A program made the translations under genes and the position numbers. 64,000 nucleotides of DNA, taken from the NCBI GenBank assembly GCA_000499405.2, contig HG738138.1:9546888-9610887 (forward strand), in the 5' to 3' direction. Shown here piece after piece: positions 11,101 to 24,401 of the stretch. Under the pieces are notes generated by a model, which did not search any database, was not told where the DNA came from, and saw nothing but the letters and a program-made list of their open reading frames with translations. The DNA comes from Onchocerca volvulus. Taxonomy: Eukaryota > Nematoda > Chromadorea > Rhabditida > Onchocercidae. How positions within the stretch are numbered: the stretch's first letter is position 1; each line of letters starts with the position of its first letter.

Positions 11101-14100
11101 TTTTTATTTGGAGAAAAGTAAAATTCAGAAACAATAAGGTCTTTGTGAGAAAACAAAGAATAAATCGAAGCTTCCAACAGTAAAGTTCGTTGTGAAAAGT
11201 ATCAAGCTTTGAAATAGTGACGTTGTGTATGGGAAAATTCACTATAACATAGTTTTTGCAAGGTCTTGTATCTAAAATAATTGCAAATTCTGCGTATTTC
11301 ATCGCTGTTGCTATTTTATTTTCATTATTTGAGGTGACTCGGCGTATAAGTTGCCTTTCTTCGCCAGATAAAATGAGAAATAGTGAAGGTTCAATAACGA
11401 TGTATGGTGCACGTTGCATATCTTCTGTTGCAAAAGGAGAAACATCTGATGGTTTAATATATGGTCATGGTAGCATTACTCTGATGTTAGTCTTCATTTT
11501 TTTAGAAGATTGCTTTCAATACCTTGTTTTTTTCTTTTTTTTTTTCAACTATATATGCTTGTGATGTATGCTTAAAATAAAAATTGTGCTTCAATTTTTT
11601 CAGTCCGGATTCTCTTCTTAGTTTAAATGACAGGTGGCGTTCGGAGGGAAATTTGACGAAGAAGCTTATTGATTTAGGGAAGGTAACATCTTCGGCTTTT
11701 TCTTTATTTTTGTATTATGGATGATAAATTTTGTATCAACTGTTCACATTAAAATGATTTTCAGAAAATGCACATGAGTCCATTTGTACGCATGTCAATC
11801 GTGCCAGATAACAGTGGGGAATCGAGCTCATCAGAAGACGATGATGAAACAAGAAGTTGCTCAAGTACTCATAGTTTAATCTTCTTTGCATTATTCTTTT
11901 TTTCCGTTGAAAAGAGATAGAACCTTGCTTTTAGAGGTAAATTTATTCAGGTTTTGCCACATCTGCTTCAACAAGCTATGTTGACCATTCTCGTCAGACC
12001 AGTGAGATGTCAGCAAAGGAATCCACTCATAGTCTTGCCTTAGCAGAAACCGGACTTCAAAAAGATGACAGTGTAGTTTATTTTGTTTTAACAAAAATGT
12101 TTTTTATGCTCATTTTTTTAAAATTCGTTATGCAGGGAACATTACTGCATATTTTAGATCATTTATCTTTCAGGGTTTTGAAGAGTATATGAAATCACGA
12201 TTCAGGCGAGAAATGTCGCTAGAATTTCCCAAGCAGATATGGTATGCTTCGTTTTTGTTTTTTGTATATGCTGAATTTCAATGTTATATAAATTTATATT
12301 TTGTCTATTTCATTTTTTTAGTTATCGCTTTATTACGAGGTATAATGACGAACCGAATACTAGTTTTCCGGAAAGTAAACATTTACTTTGTTCCGAAACT
12401 TCCTCAGATTTTGTAAAAAATGAGCTGTTCAATTCAAATGGTAGCGTTGAAACTGCTGCAAATGGTATTAGAAGTCAGTTTTTTTCTTTTTTGTTTTTTT
12501 AAATTGAAAAGTATGTATTACTTCATTCTTAGGAAATAACATTCTGATGTTTACATGAAAAAATTTTAGGGCACTGTTCCCCGTTGAAAGAAGTTTCTCC
12601 AGGGAAGATTTTAAATGGACGATTATTGTCCAAACCTCTGACTTCATCTAAATCCTCTCCGAAGTCAGTTCCATCGTCAACTATTAAATATCGTTTGGAT
12701 GTTCCACGTCGAGATAAACCCTTGGCTGCTATGGTTGATAGTTTAGCGTCTAAATTTGAGAAGTGTTCTAAAATTGTGCCGCCGAAATCTGTTGCTCCAG
12801 ACGATAAAGTAACGATTTTTAAATATTATGCTAATACATTCTTTTTGTAAATTTAATTAATAATTCAATTTCCATAACCGAAATCGGAACAATATATCTG
12901 TTGTTTTCAGGTCACAGTTCCCGAACTACACTATGAAGGGTATCCCGAACCAGATGGTAATGGAATTGTCACTCGCTTTGTATCTCCAGCCAACAAGTGT
13001 TTCTTCTGCCTTGGAACATTTCCTGATATGTTTGCTTTGTTGCTTCACATGAGAACAAGCTATCCACGACTTGATATAGTATATAGAGTACGTCTTTGAT
13101 GTTGTAAATTTTTTCTAGCAGTTTTTAAAATGAAGTCATTGATTTGTTTATTTTAAAAATATAGTTGATCGTTTTCCTTTGTTCTGTTTTCAAAATATGC
13201 ATAATTGTCAAAAGAAATTTGCATTTTTGAATTGGAGTGATGAATGCATATTTCGGTGGATTAATTTATGTTAAAAGCTTATACAGGGTGATGCACGACA
13301 AACAGCTGTCATAAATAACAGTGCACCGGTTTTCATTGATGTATTTGTGCGCAAACATTTCGACTGTTCGTATGAAGGTCCATTGGTTCGACAGTATACG
13401 ACTTCTCGTAATAGAGTTATACCGCAGCATTGTATTCCCAGCGATCGTCTCACTTACATTGTTCATAAGTTAGTTTTTTTTTTTTAAATCTTTCATTTAT
13501 TTATTATTTATTTATTTATTTACCTATCCATTTTTTGAATCCACTAGAAGTGCGGTTCCATAATTGTTTCAGAGCTGAAGCACGAGCTATTCGTAAAATG
13601 CCAAAAGATCTTAGCATTTTTTTCATGCAAGCTGATCGAGAAAGACGTGCTACAAAGGGAAATAACGCGTAAGCTATTCATGTTAATTTTATTTTGAAAA
13701 TGCGCCCGATGTGGTTAAAATCTGTATAATTTTCTCATTAATAAAATATTTTCTTCTTTTAATTTTTATCAACATTGTAAATTATTTCTAGAGCATATTT
13801 CGGTTTCCGTAGCAGGCATCCTTTAATGAAATGCACACAGATATCAACAAAACAGACGGATCAGGAATGGTTGCGAGAATTCATTATTAGAGTAAGCATC
13901 GCAGCTTATTTTTACGCCATATTACGCAAAAGTCGCAAGAATCATATTCTAATATGTGTTTATACAAATTTTTTATTCAACATTATTTATTTGTTTTTAG
14001 CAAATTGAAGATTTTCTTGATTTATCACGTGTTGAGAAGGACTTTATGTCGTTGTGGAGTATTTTTCTTCTCAATCTTAATCATAAGCCGCTTGGTCGAT

Positions 14101-15103
14101 GTCATACATATCGCACTTGCGTGAGTACCTATTTTCGATGCTTTTAATTAAAGTTTTTTATATAAATTGTTTTTCAAGCTTGATATATTTATCGAAGATT
14201 TGAGTTTTGTTTGATTGTTTATTAAAAATTCGGCATATTTTTCAGCGACTTTTCCTGCAAAAGCATCGGCAAGATATCTTGCAAAATAATTTTCAAAATG
14301 CTTGGGTATTTCATCTCACTGCTTTGCATGAAAAAGAGGCGTTGGATACAGACGAAGTTTATGATTTGACGATGCGTCTAAAAGATAATTACGATCCAAG
14401 CACAGACGTTCGTCATGTGGTCTATGCGTAAGTGTAATAGTAGTCAGCATCTATTCGAATTTTGGAGGATTGTCTAAGAATTATTTTAGTTATCTTTATA
14501 AAGATGTTATCTTTTTATTTGCTTTTCAGTACACGTGCACGATTAGAAGCAGCAGCTCCTAATGCAAAACGAGAGCCTCCAGCTTGGCAGAAAGAACCAG
14601 TGCATGGGCCCAAAATTTCAATACTAAGGAGTTCATCCGTTGCGCGTCTATCATCTCTAGAGCCGAATTCCGACAATGAAGTTTGATTTTGAGAAAGATT
14701 TCATTATGAAGGTTTTGTTTCTTTATAGTTCTCCTACTTTTTCTCACTTCAGGATATGTTCAAAAAATTCATGAACGATTCTGCTCGCAAAGAAAGACGA
14801 AGTAGTAGCTGTTCAGTAGATGAGCCCAGCCGAGTAAGTGATTTCGTTTACAAAATAGATCTGTTTATTGTTGCATTCACTTGCTTCATTTGGAATATTT
14901 GTCATGTTTGCGTAACGAAATGCTTTTTTTCTCTCGTATCTTTGAAATTCTATGATGTAAATTTGAACGTAATTGGAAACTACATATTTACTTGTCTTCT
15001 TCAGCATTCAACCAACCGCCGCCAGCGTGAACCTGATTGTTCGAAGTATCTGACATCACCTCGTGCTACGCAACCACCAAAGTGGTTATCATTTGCCGAA
15101 TAG
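8117..15103 (+). CDS. suz12: SUZ12, Polycomb repressive complex 2 subunit
   Basis: SUZ12 is the structural core of PRC2, the nuclear H3K27 methyltransferase. I assemble 27 exons encoding about 1124 residues: 8117-8153, 8322-8421, 8678-8808, 8961-9145, 9313-9388, 9513-9625, 9746-9898, 10040-10226, 10369-10433, 10587-10699, 10886-11009, 11334-11485, 11604-11682, 11765-11864, 11951-12072, 12174-12241, 12322-12464, 12570-12808, 12911-13087, 13287-13468, 13573-13668, 13792-13891, 14001-14120, 14246-14427, 14530-14680, 14753-14833, 15005-15103. All phases agree; the exon 17 donor could instead be 12440. The N-terminal motif RNLIYMRR lies near residue 210, and an acidic SSSSEDDDE patch near 520. A zinc-finger region (C759, C762, H775) is followed by a VEFS box at about 895-1010, including SRVEKDFMSLWS and FHLTALHEKE. 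The protein is longer than the 739-residue human one because of low-complexity insertions. The ATG at 8117 is the first in its frame near the promoter. Confidence 0.93.
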
Positions 15104-18100
15104 ATTTTCTGCTCATAGATTTCACTTTCTATAAAACGGTAAACTTAACTGTGGTTTATCATTCAACTTCGCTGTACAATCTGTCTTTATTTACCAGTTT
15201 TAAATCAGCAATGAAATTGAGTGGAAATTTTGGTCAGAAAAGTTGCCTCTATTTCATTATTTCAAAAATAAGTGCTTTTCTAGTTGGATCGATTTTTCGC
15301 ATTCCATTGATGTTCTCGAAGACATGTGAATTTTGCTTCCTCAACTTTTTTCCCTGATCAACAAAAAACCCCCAGTATATCTTTCTATGAGGCAGCTTTT
15401 ACTGGTTAAAGTTCAGTTTAGTCCGTAGTTTAGTTAACCAGTTCTTTATTGAGAAAAGTTTATGCATTCAGCAAAAGTGGGAGGTTTCAATTAGATGGGA
15501 CTTGTAAATTTAGTAGCTAACTTTCGTGGTTTGTTTGATAACAAAATTTCTTTTTTCTTTTTTTTTTTTTTTAATCAAATGCGAAAATTGAAATGCTAGA
15601 GGCGAATGGAAGTTTGGGTTCAGTTTGTGATTAATTAAATTACTAAAATGTTTTTCAGGGTTAAATCATTTTATGGATATGATGCACTGTTAATCATTTA
15701 TGCAGAATTGCTGTCAAAAAACTGCCTTGCAATCTTTCTGCAGTCTTTCTTCTTTGATAGGGAATGCTGATAATTGATTTTATCTAGTATTATATTTCTC
15801 GTATAATGCTTTTATAAGTTGGAGCTATAGCTATCGTCTATTTATTTTTGCTTCAACATTAATTGTATCATACAGTGATCTGCAAAAGAAATCATTATAT
15901 TCTTCGGGGATTGGGAATTTGAAATGGCGAAGATCCGAAGTCTTTCAAGTTACTTTCTGGCCATTATTTATTTATTCTTCCTATTTTTTTGTTAAATATT
16001 TCCCTATTGATCATATGAAATTGGTTTTGATTTCATTAAGCCGTTAATTTATTCGTTCCATAAAAGAATGAATGATTTATTCAAAGTATAATTGAAATTT
16101 GCACTTTTTGAGTGCATTGATAACATTTCAGGCTTCTGAAGTCCACACATTCATCTATCTATTAAATTTTTTAGTCCCGGCGTCGTTTTATTTTCGTTAT
16201 TTATTTCTTTCTTTTAAACATATGATATTTTTGCAAACGATGTCTTTAATTTATTAATCACTGGAAGGTTTGAAAAATATGTTGTCCGTTTGCAATATTA
16301 TTGTATTAATTTGTTTTTTACGCCTTTATTGCGTTAATTTGTTTTTTCGTGCGTCTTAATGCGCTCTGTTATTGTAGGATACCAACATTGTTTTATTTCA
16401 TCAAAACTTTGCAAAATTCAGGTTTTTTTTTTATATCATTTATATCGTTTTTTGATGTTGTTTCGTATCTTTCGTATTTTATTGAGTAAGCAGGCCGCCA
16501 AATTTTATTGCGTCACAGTTTAGGGAATTTCTTTTATATATTGTTTATTGTCTAAAAGTGTTGAGCTCTTGATCTCTAATTTTGTTGGAAAGTTCCACTA
16601 ATGAAGATTTGTGATCAGTATCTTTTGTTGTCAGAAAAGCATTACAAATTTCTCAGTTTATTTTTGGTATGGAGAGAATAATAGAGCTTTCTCTTGAAGA
16701 GAGTTTTGGTGATTTATTTACGCCGATTTTCGCATGAGAATGTGTGATTGAAGGTTACCAAAAACCTCAAAGTCTAAAAGCTTGGAGGGCATTTATCGTT
16801 AAGCCATGTTGAAGTGTCCTTTAAGGTGTTTCAAATTTGAACGTTTAGCATTTAAGATGTCAATGAAAAACTTGTTTAATAAGCGTAAATACCCATTACT
16901 GATCTGAGGGATTTACAGGTCAGGAATGGGTATTTACTCTCGATTATTCAGAATTACTGGGTAATTATTTTAGATAAGGTCGTCCAGTAAGTCGGTTTAT
17001 TTATTGTGATGAAATAGTAAATGCGTATTCACCGAAACTTCTGGAATTTGATGAAGAAGAAATTTCGCTTGCGATTAATCACGTAAGAATAAATTTCGAA
17101 ATTATAGATCCTTGAGGATTTCGGTAAATAGTGATCTAGTAGAGATTGTAATAGTTCCGACGCACTGAAATTTCATGTGAATGAAAGTCTTACTTGACGG
17201 ATGACGCCGTGAATTTTTGCTGTGGCTTCGAAGTAGTGCGGTTATCCATTCAACTGTCAAATAATTCTGAGATTAATTGTTTTTTGGGGAATAAAAGTAC
17301 AAGAGCTTTATTTTTAATTTTGTATATGGCACTTGTGTTATATTTCGAAAATTTTAAACGAAAAAATTCACGTATGTATCCTGCTTCATTTTTTGGGCAT
17401 CACTGAACGATAATAGTTATCGTGACATGGTTGTGTTGTTAAGGTGTCTGTTAAAGTGCTTGAAGATGCGAGAGAATATGGATTACTGGAAAATTGAAGC
17501 AGTGCAGTGCCGAAACTAATGTATAAATTGAAACCACTCTTGATGAATCATTGATTGACTGATCTGATGAATAAATCACTTCCGACTTTTGAGAATTAAC
17601 TTATAAGAATTAATTTACTGTGACTTATCGTGAAGAAATGCATAAGAAATGGTAATTTTCTGGCTGCTAACAACTCTGAGCCGTGAAGACATGACAAATG
17701 AATAGCATACCTTGAATTTCGATAACTTTGAATATGGAAGTTTTATACAAAATTTTTAATGATCATTTATATTATCAAAATCATCCAAAACCAGTACAAT
17801 TTTTTCGTGAGGGATCATATACTGAATATAGTATTACTAGATAAATCTCACTCGGTTATCTGTATCCATTTTCGATTGCCAGTTCATCAAGTGCAAATAT
17901 TGTCTTCTTTAAGTTCGATGAAATGGTAAGTTTGTTTCTTAATGCAAGATGATAATGCAAGATGAGTAGGAAATAACTTAATTATAACAAATAAATTTCA
18001 AACCTGCTCAAAAATGAGTTTGGAGAAATAAAAATCATTCCATAAAAGAGTGAAAGTCTATCTATAAATATATAGACAAGATGAAACTTTATCATGACGT

Positions 18101-20980
18101 ATTTTTCCAGCAAAATAAAGTGTTTCTGAATGAATGTTTTTGGTAGATAAGAAGAAATAGTTGTTCAGTATCTTAGGCCTATTGCTTTTCTGGTTATGAT
18201 GTGAAACTGAAATGACAAAAGAAGACTGGATAGAAAAAGAAATGATTCAAGAATCTTCGGGAACCATTTTTCCGTTCATTAACTCATAATTTTTTTTTAA
18301 ACAACATTTAGAAAGAAATAATTGAATTTTTCTGGAATAAAATATTAGTGAAATATTGTTCAGTAACTTCGCTTATCAACAAAAGAAGTCTCAGCAATGA
18401 ATTTTTAATAGCAAAATTATTTGGAAATGTCAAATACTTTCTTATTGATTACTTTAACCACTTTTTTTTATAATTTAAAGATTAGGTTCTCAAATTATTT
18501 TGTCAGGTTAAATGAGAAGTTGTGATCTTCTTTACTCTAATCGATTTACTTTTATGTGTTTAGCATTTCCATATTGCTTAATTTAAGTTAAATTAAATTA
18601 GTCGTTGCGTACAACTCCGAAAATATGCAAAAAAAAAAAGAAAAAAAAAGAATTAATTAGAAATATAATAGTGAGAAGGCTCCAAATAGTATTTCTCATC
18701 GTTCCTTCTCCTGCTATATTCAGTTGACACATTAGAATCACCTTTTTTGACATATATATGTATAAATATATATATGGATAAATGAGGTGAGATAAATTTA
18801 ATGTATTATCTCCAGTTCTCTCACGTTATCGATACATAAAAGGAGCACCAAAAATTTTCAGTTTTGATAAATATAAACAGCAGTTAGTAACAAGGATAAT
18901 TTTGTTGGAGTAAATTTTAGTTGTTCCGTCTATAGATTATGCATTTAATATAATAGATAATATAAACTGACTTGAAATATTATTAACGATCAAATTGAGT
19001 CTATCAATGAAAACATAAGAATCGATATACCCTCTTGCTTTCTTTTTTTCAATTTTTATTTAAATTCTTAAAAGAAATATTTATTTAAAGTAATTAGTAT
19101 CCAAAAGTATGTATAGGCTCACATACAATCAGCGTTGTCAGCTATTTTCTAACGATTTTGAAGAAATCCTCATAGCGAAAGTAGCGAACAGGAGAAGTTC
19201 TGCCATTTTCAGGTTATGTAAAATTAATAATGATGAAAGATAATGACTCTATTGTTAATTGCTAGAAAAGAATTTCTTTCATAAGTGAGATTTAATTAAT
19301 CCAGTACTATGCAATGATTTGGAAGTCTTCTCTGAAGAAGAACGTTGCAAATTGAAGACTGCAATCATCTGCTGTAACTCGAACATTTGAGACTCAAATA
19401 TCAAGACTAATGATTATATAGATAAGCGATTATATAAGTGTTTAAGATAATGGATATTCTGTAACTACAAAAGCGACAGTAACTACAGGCAAGAAGACAT
19501 GAATTTTCATGCTTGAAAAAATTTGTAAAATATCATATTATAGTTTTCATGCCTTGGAAAAATTTCAAGGAAAAAGGTTTGCCTTTCTATGCAGACATCT
19601 TTGCCAACTGTTCCTGCTAGATTCAACAAAAAACGGAATGCACTGGACAAAGGACTTTAAGTTTACCAAGTGAGAAAGGAAAGTTTGGAAGATTGGTGTC
19701 GAAATATCCGCTTTGTGACAGATGTTATTTATGGGTGAGGGATAATTGTATCCATCATTCCTTTTTTGCTCTATGTGATAACCGAAATCAAAGACTAAAA
19801 TAATGATTGCACAGCTTTGTGATTCTATACTGGCAATTCTTGTTTGTCGATTTGTTTACAAATTCTCTATTACAATTTACTTTCATCGTCTGCTACAATC
19901 TAACAATATGGTATTAGTCGAGTGCAATTCGAAATTCGACGGTAGACATTTCATGGATTTACTTTTTACTCATTATTCCAAGAATGTCATAAATTCCATA
20001 GATGGAAAATTGAGTGATTCCAATTCTTTTGTACTTGGATTTTTTCGTTTCTTCCTAGAAACATTTTTCCTTGGTCCCTGATCGAATCATCGAATTATTT
20101 TTTTGACAGGTCTATGCTGATTTTCGTAATCTTATTATTTATGTCTAAAAAAAAAAAAAAAAAAAAAGATAAAAATTCAAGTAAATTTAGTTGTATTTTA
20201 TGAATTATTTTATAGCAGACATTTGAAATTAATGGATGTTAGCTAACTAGAAATTTCAAATTTATGTCCCATAAACATTTTTCGAAAGTTAGAAGTTGCC
20301 TAGTGCTGAGTTAAATCAATTTTCCTTATGAAGCTAAACTATCGAATATGTTTCTTAAGAGTTGACTGGTACTTCATAATTCTAACTACTATCAAAGAAT
20401 TTCGATCTGAAGGTCTCATCTATTTTGTTTAAGCGAATTTGTAAATGTTAGATATCTACAAATTTAAATACAATAGACACTAATATGGGTAAGTTTGTTA
20501 AACTAAGATAGTCCAAATAATCAGCAGGCTTATCATTATGGATATTAGACAGAAACCATTACATTCGATATGACATGGCATCATTATGGATCAAGAACTG
20601 CGCAAAAAGGATGCAAATTTGACAGGTATGCATTACAATTTACAGCATTTTTACTTTCGATTAGATAAAGATGTTTGATAATGACCGCTGAAGAGATTGA
20701 ATGAGTGCCGGTCAGGTATCAGGTATTCGTCAATCTTCGCCGCTCAAAGCATGTGTCTGTCATGTTATCATTGATTACTATTATCATATCACATTTGCAA
20801 TGCATGAAGAGGTGGAGAGGACAGAAGGAAGGAGGGCTTCTGGGGGTCAAAAGTGTCAAGTGGTTACCTCCACAGGGAAACAGATAATAAGAATGCCAAT
20901 GATCACCAGTAAGAGTACTGTGCACTCGCTAGTGTATTTGATGTCGAATTTTAATATCTATTAATTCGGGAGTTGACGAC
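15104..20980. other. Intergenic region after SUZ12
   Basis: The first few hundred bases should be the SUZ12 3' untranslated region. Beyond that I find only AT-rich DNA with homopolymers (for example 15550-15572, 18629-18650, 20145-20168) and a short AT-rich stretch near 18752. Open frames such as 17194-17406 and 19803-20081 lack matching splice borders, recognisable motifs or partner exons. No RNA gene was recognised. Confidence 0.4.
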
Positions 20981-21330
20981 GATGACGACAACGACGAAGA
21001 ATGTGTAGGACGATGAGTGGGATGAGGGACAGAAGGACGGGACTGAACGGTCTACGAGCCAAAAGGGATGTATCCATCCATCCATTCCCATTTCACCAGG
21101 CGCTTCTTCCTGCTTTGCTACCCAAGGAGAGGGGAGATAGTAGTCCAAGCAGCCTAAGCCTAAGCTCAACAGACACTCTTCCTTCTATTCTCGGAACATC
21201 TCGAGACTTATTCTCCCTCAGACCTCTCCAACCGCTCATGCGGCAAGCTACTTGTCTTTTTAGCAGCAGCAGCATAGACAGCAGGGCACAGCTATGGTCA
21301 CTTCACTCTCACTGAATCACCCAATCTTTT
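20981..21330 (+). promoter_or_regulatory. GC-richer island upstream of the Tincar-like gene
   Basis: This block is clearly richer in G+C than the flanks. It contains a TCCATCCATCC run (about 21072-21084) and CAG-type triplets near 21262. All frames are fairly open because of composition, so I do not call a protein. It lies 1.3 kb before the Tincar-like start and may be its promoter or 5' leader. Similar islands occur near 46.2-46.5 kb and 56.8-57.7 kb. Confidence 0.3.
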
Positions 21331-22641
21331 CTTCCTTCCCTTTTCCGTCCTTCATTTTGTCTATGCCTCTTCTGACTGGCATTCCGCCCTGTTCCAGCTG
21401 AAAGTTTCGTTTTCAAACAATGTATATGATGTTGAACGTTGTCGTCACACGCACACGCACACGCAATTAGTTGTTGTTGATATGCAAACTTCCAAATTTC
21501 CCGAATGCTTCATCTTCCTTCCTCCCTTCCTATCAATTCACATCATTCTGCAACTTTCAGTTTGCAGCATGTTTAGCAGTCATTCAAACTCATCGTTCTT
21601 ATTGTTACCCGCATCAATATTTATTTGTCGTTCCATTTTTTAATTCCAACAATCACTAATGTTCATCCCAATAAATGTCATTATGTTTCATTTGTCATCT
21701 TTTTTTTCCATTTAAAGTAACCATAATCATTACATTAAAGATTATTTATTTGGTGATATGCCAAATTTCAAAATTTACTGAAATGAGTCACTAAACCTAA
21801 GACCAAGCTTCTTGGCCTCAAAAGATTCTGAATCACTTTGACTTAAGTCAGTTACCTCCTTTAATTCATGATGCTTTTCTCTTACAGACAGCTTTTGCTC
21901 ATTCTTTATTCTACTGAGAAAAACGAACTGCTAATATGCTTGCCAAAAGCTGTCACATTTAGAAGTATTTCTATTTAACATAGATGATTAACTAAAAGAC
22001 AATCTCTTAGGTAAAAAAAAAAGTACAGAAGGATTATCTTGAAGATTTATCAATATGAATTGATAATAAATGCATATAGAATCATTTAATATCTGCAAGA
22101 GAAGAAAACAGTTGTCGCATATTCATTTTTCACAGCCTTCATATTAAAATGATCGGCTAACATGGCACCACACACATTCATCATTAGCTGCTTTTCCTTG
22201 CATTCCGTTTTCTGCAAAATCAATTTTAGTATTGATTCGTCGATTATAAGTGATTATTTACATCAAGTATAGCAATAAATTTTCAGATTATTATTTAAAT
22301 TGGACTAATTTAAGAAGGATGACTTACTACAATTTGACAATTTATTCGTTGACCACAACTGATTTCTGGTGTTAACGCAAATTGAATAGCGTTATCTATT
22401 GATTGCTTCCGGAAATTATACTATTCGATATGAAATAAAATGAATGAAACTTCAAAATAGATGGGATATTCAATAATGGGCTTACTACGATCACTTCCCG
22501 ATATTATAGCTGAATGGAAATAATGTGGTGGAATCTAGAGACGCGCACCATTAAATGATTAGTAAAAACTGATTGAAATCATTACTAACTGGAAGCTTTA
22601 TTGCTCTGTCTTCAAGCTTATTATTTTCACATATATCTGCA

Positions 22642-24329
22642 ATGCCGTGTTCATTTCGAGCTCGTGTAAATCAGCTCTGGTCTATATGGTACACTGTAAC
22701 AATGGTACTTCTACAGATTTACTTAATTTACCTTGGTTTCGGACGTTATCGTTTATATTCGGAAATGAAGTGGCCTCACGGTGCCTATCCAAATCTTTGG
22801 TTAACTGTTTATGTTATATTGTATTCTTCCTGCATACCTGCTTTACTACTGTTTATGGCATTTGGAATATTTAAATCTGGCAATGTTGCTGGCGATAACG
22901 ATCGACTTGGTGCTCGAATCGATCGTATCATTGAAATTACTCGCAGTTCACATGAATATAGAAAAAGTAGTTATGAAATGAATAACGAATTTTTGTAGAT
23001 TCTATTCAAAAAAAATGGGAAATTTGAAGATTGTCTGAAATGGTGTCATAAATGCTTTGTCTTCGAAAAATAATATCAGCTTTAACTTCTATTATTTGAA
23101 AAAAAAAGCTCACTGTATTGCAGATGGATGTTCACTTTTGCGATCCATCAAATCACTATGGCTGCATGCACCACCGTTACCACAATTAATTCATCTACTT
23201 ATGGCTCTTTTTCAATTATTCGCTCAGCAAATGATGCTATCACAACTTTATCGATACGGCTTCATCAATTCCGGTAAAATTAAAAATGCCTTCTAAGTTC
23301 AAAATTTTTGAAGTTTTGAAAACTTTTTTTTTTTTTTTAAAGAAAACAAAACCTAGATTAATTTTCTTTTGTGATATACACGAACATTCATGGTTCAGGT
23401 TTTTTTTTAATTCAATTAAAAGAATTAAGTTATAGTATTATTCTTCGTTCTTAACGATTGGAATATCATTATTCGAAAATACGACTGTTGTGATATCTGG
23501 ATATTAAATTTAACGTTCAATCTAGAAAATAGTTCTGAAATTCTTTCGCTAGAAATAAAAGGACCGTATGAATGGGTCAAGCATTCATATGAAAGATATT
23601 ACCAAGGCTTGAAAAGACAGCGTTGCTTTCAAATCAGGAAGTATATAAAGTCACAGAGAAGCTAGGAGAGATGGACGTAGAAAAAATCGCATCTCAAAAG
23701 CCAGATATCAAGAAACTTGCAAAAAATCTATAGAAGGCTGTCAATGCGACGAGCACGATAGATTTTCCGCTTCTTGCGATACTATAATGTAAAATAAAGA
23801 ATTTAAAGAATTCGTTATCATCTGATAGTATATATGCCTGCCTATAAATATTACTTAAATACTGTGAATGGATACGGAATCGAATCCTTCATATCATATC
23901 ACTGCAGGCCTTAATATAGCGTCTTCAGTACGAAGGTAGTAACTGATCTGCTCACATTTGAATGTCGATGACAACAAGAACGAGGCATTCGGCGATGATA
24001 ATCTTACGATATCATAATATATTCGATGCATGTCAGAACACAATAGTAATAATTTATGTCTCCAATACATGAAGAGCGAAAAAGTTAAATTTTATAAAAA
24101 TTTTGGTTACGGATTCTCGGATACGGAAAAATATTTTCTTCGTCCGAATTGGAATTAAATGGAGCCAAAGAAAACCCGGAATAAATGATTAAATTTATCA
24201 AGACTTACGTTCATGCGATATCGAGGTGAAATCTTGAAGTATATTGAGAAGCATCATTTATAGTCGTAATTTCTTGTTTGTTTGTGTACGTATGTATGCG
24301 TATGTTGTGTATGTGTTTGTTTGTTTGTT

Positions 24330-24401
<72 letters not shown>

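Noticed and set aside
11087..11419. Minus-strand 110-codon open frame in the SUZ12 gene
   Set aside because: Antisense to SUZ12 exon 12, whose plus-strand reading joins its neighbours in phase.
20701..21315. Five open frames on both strands at 20.7-21.3 kb
   Set aside because: They arise from the lower stop-codon density of a GC-richer island; none has a partner exon.
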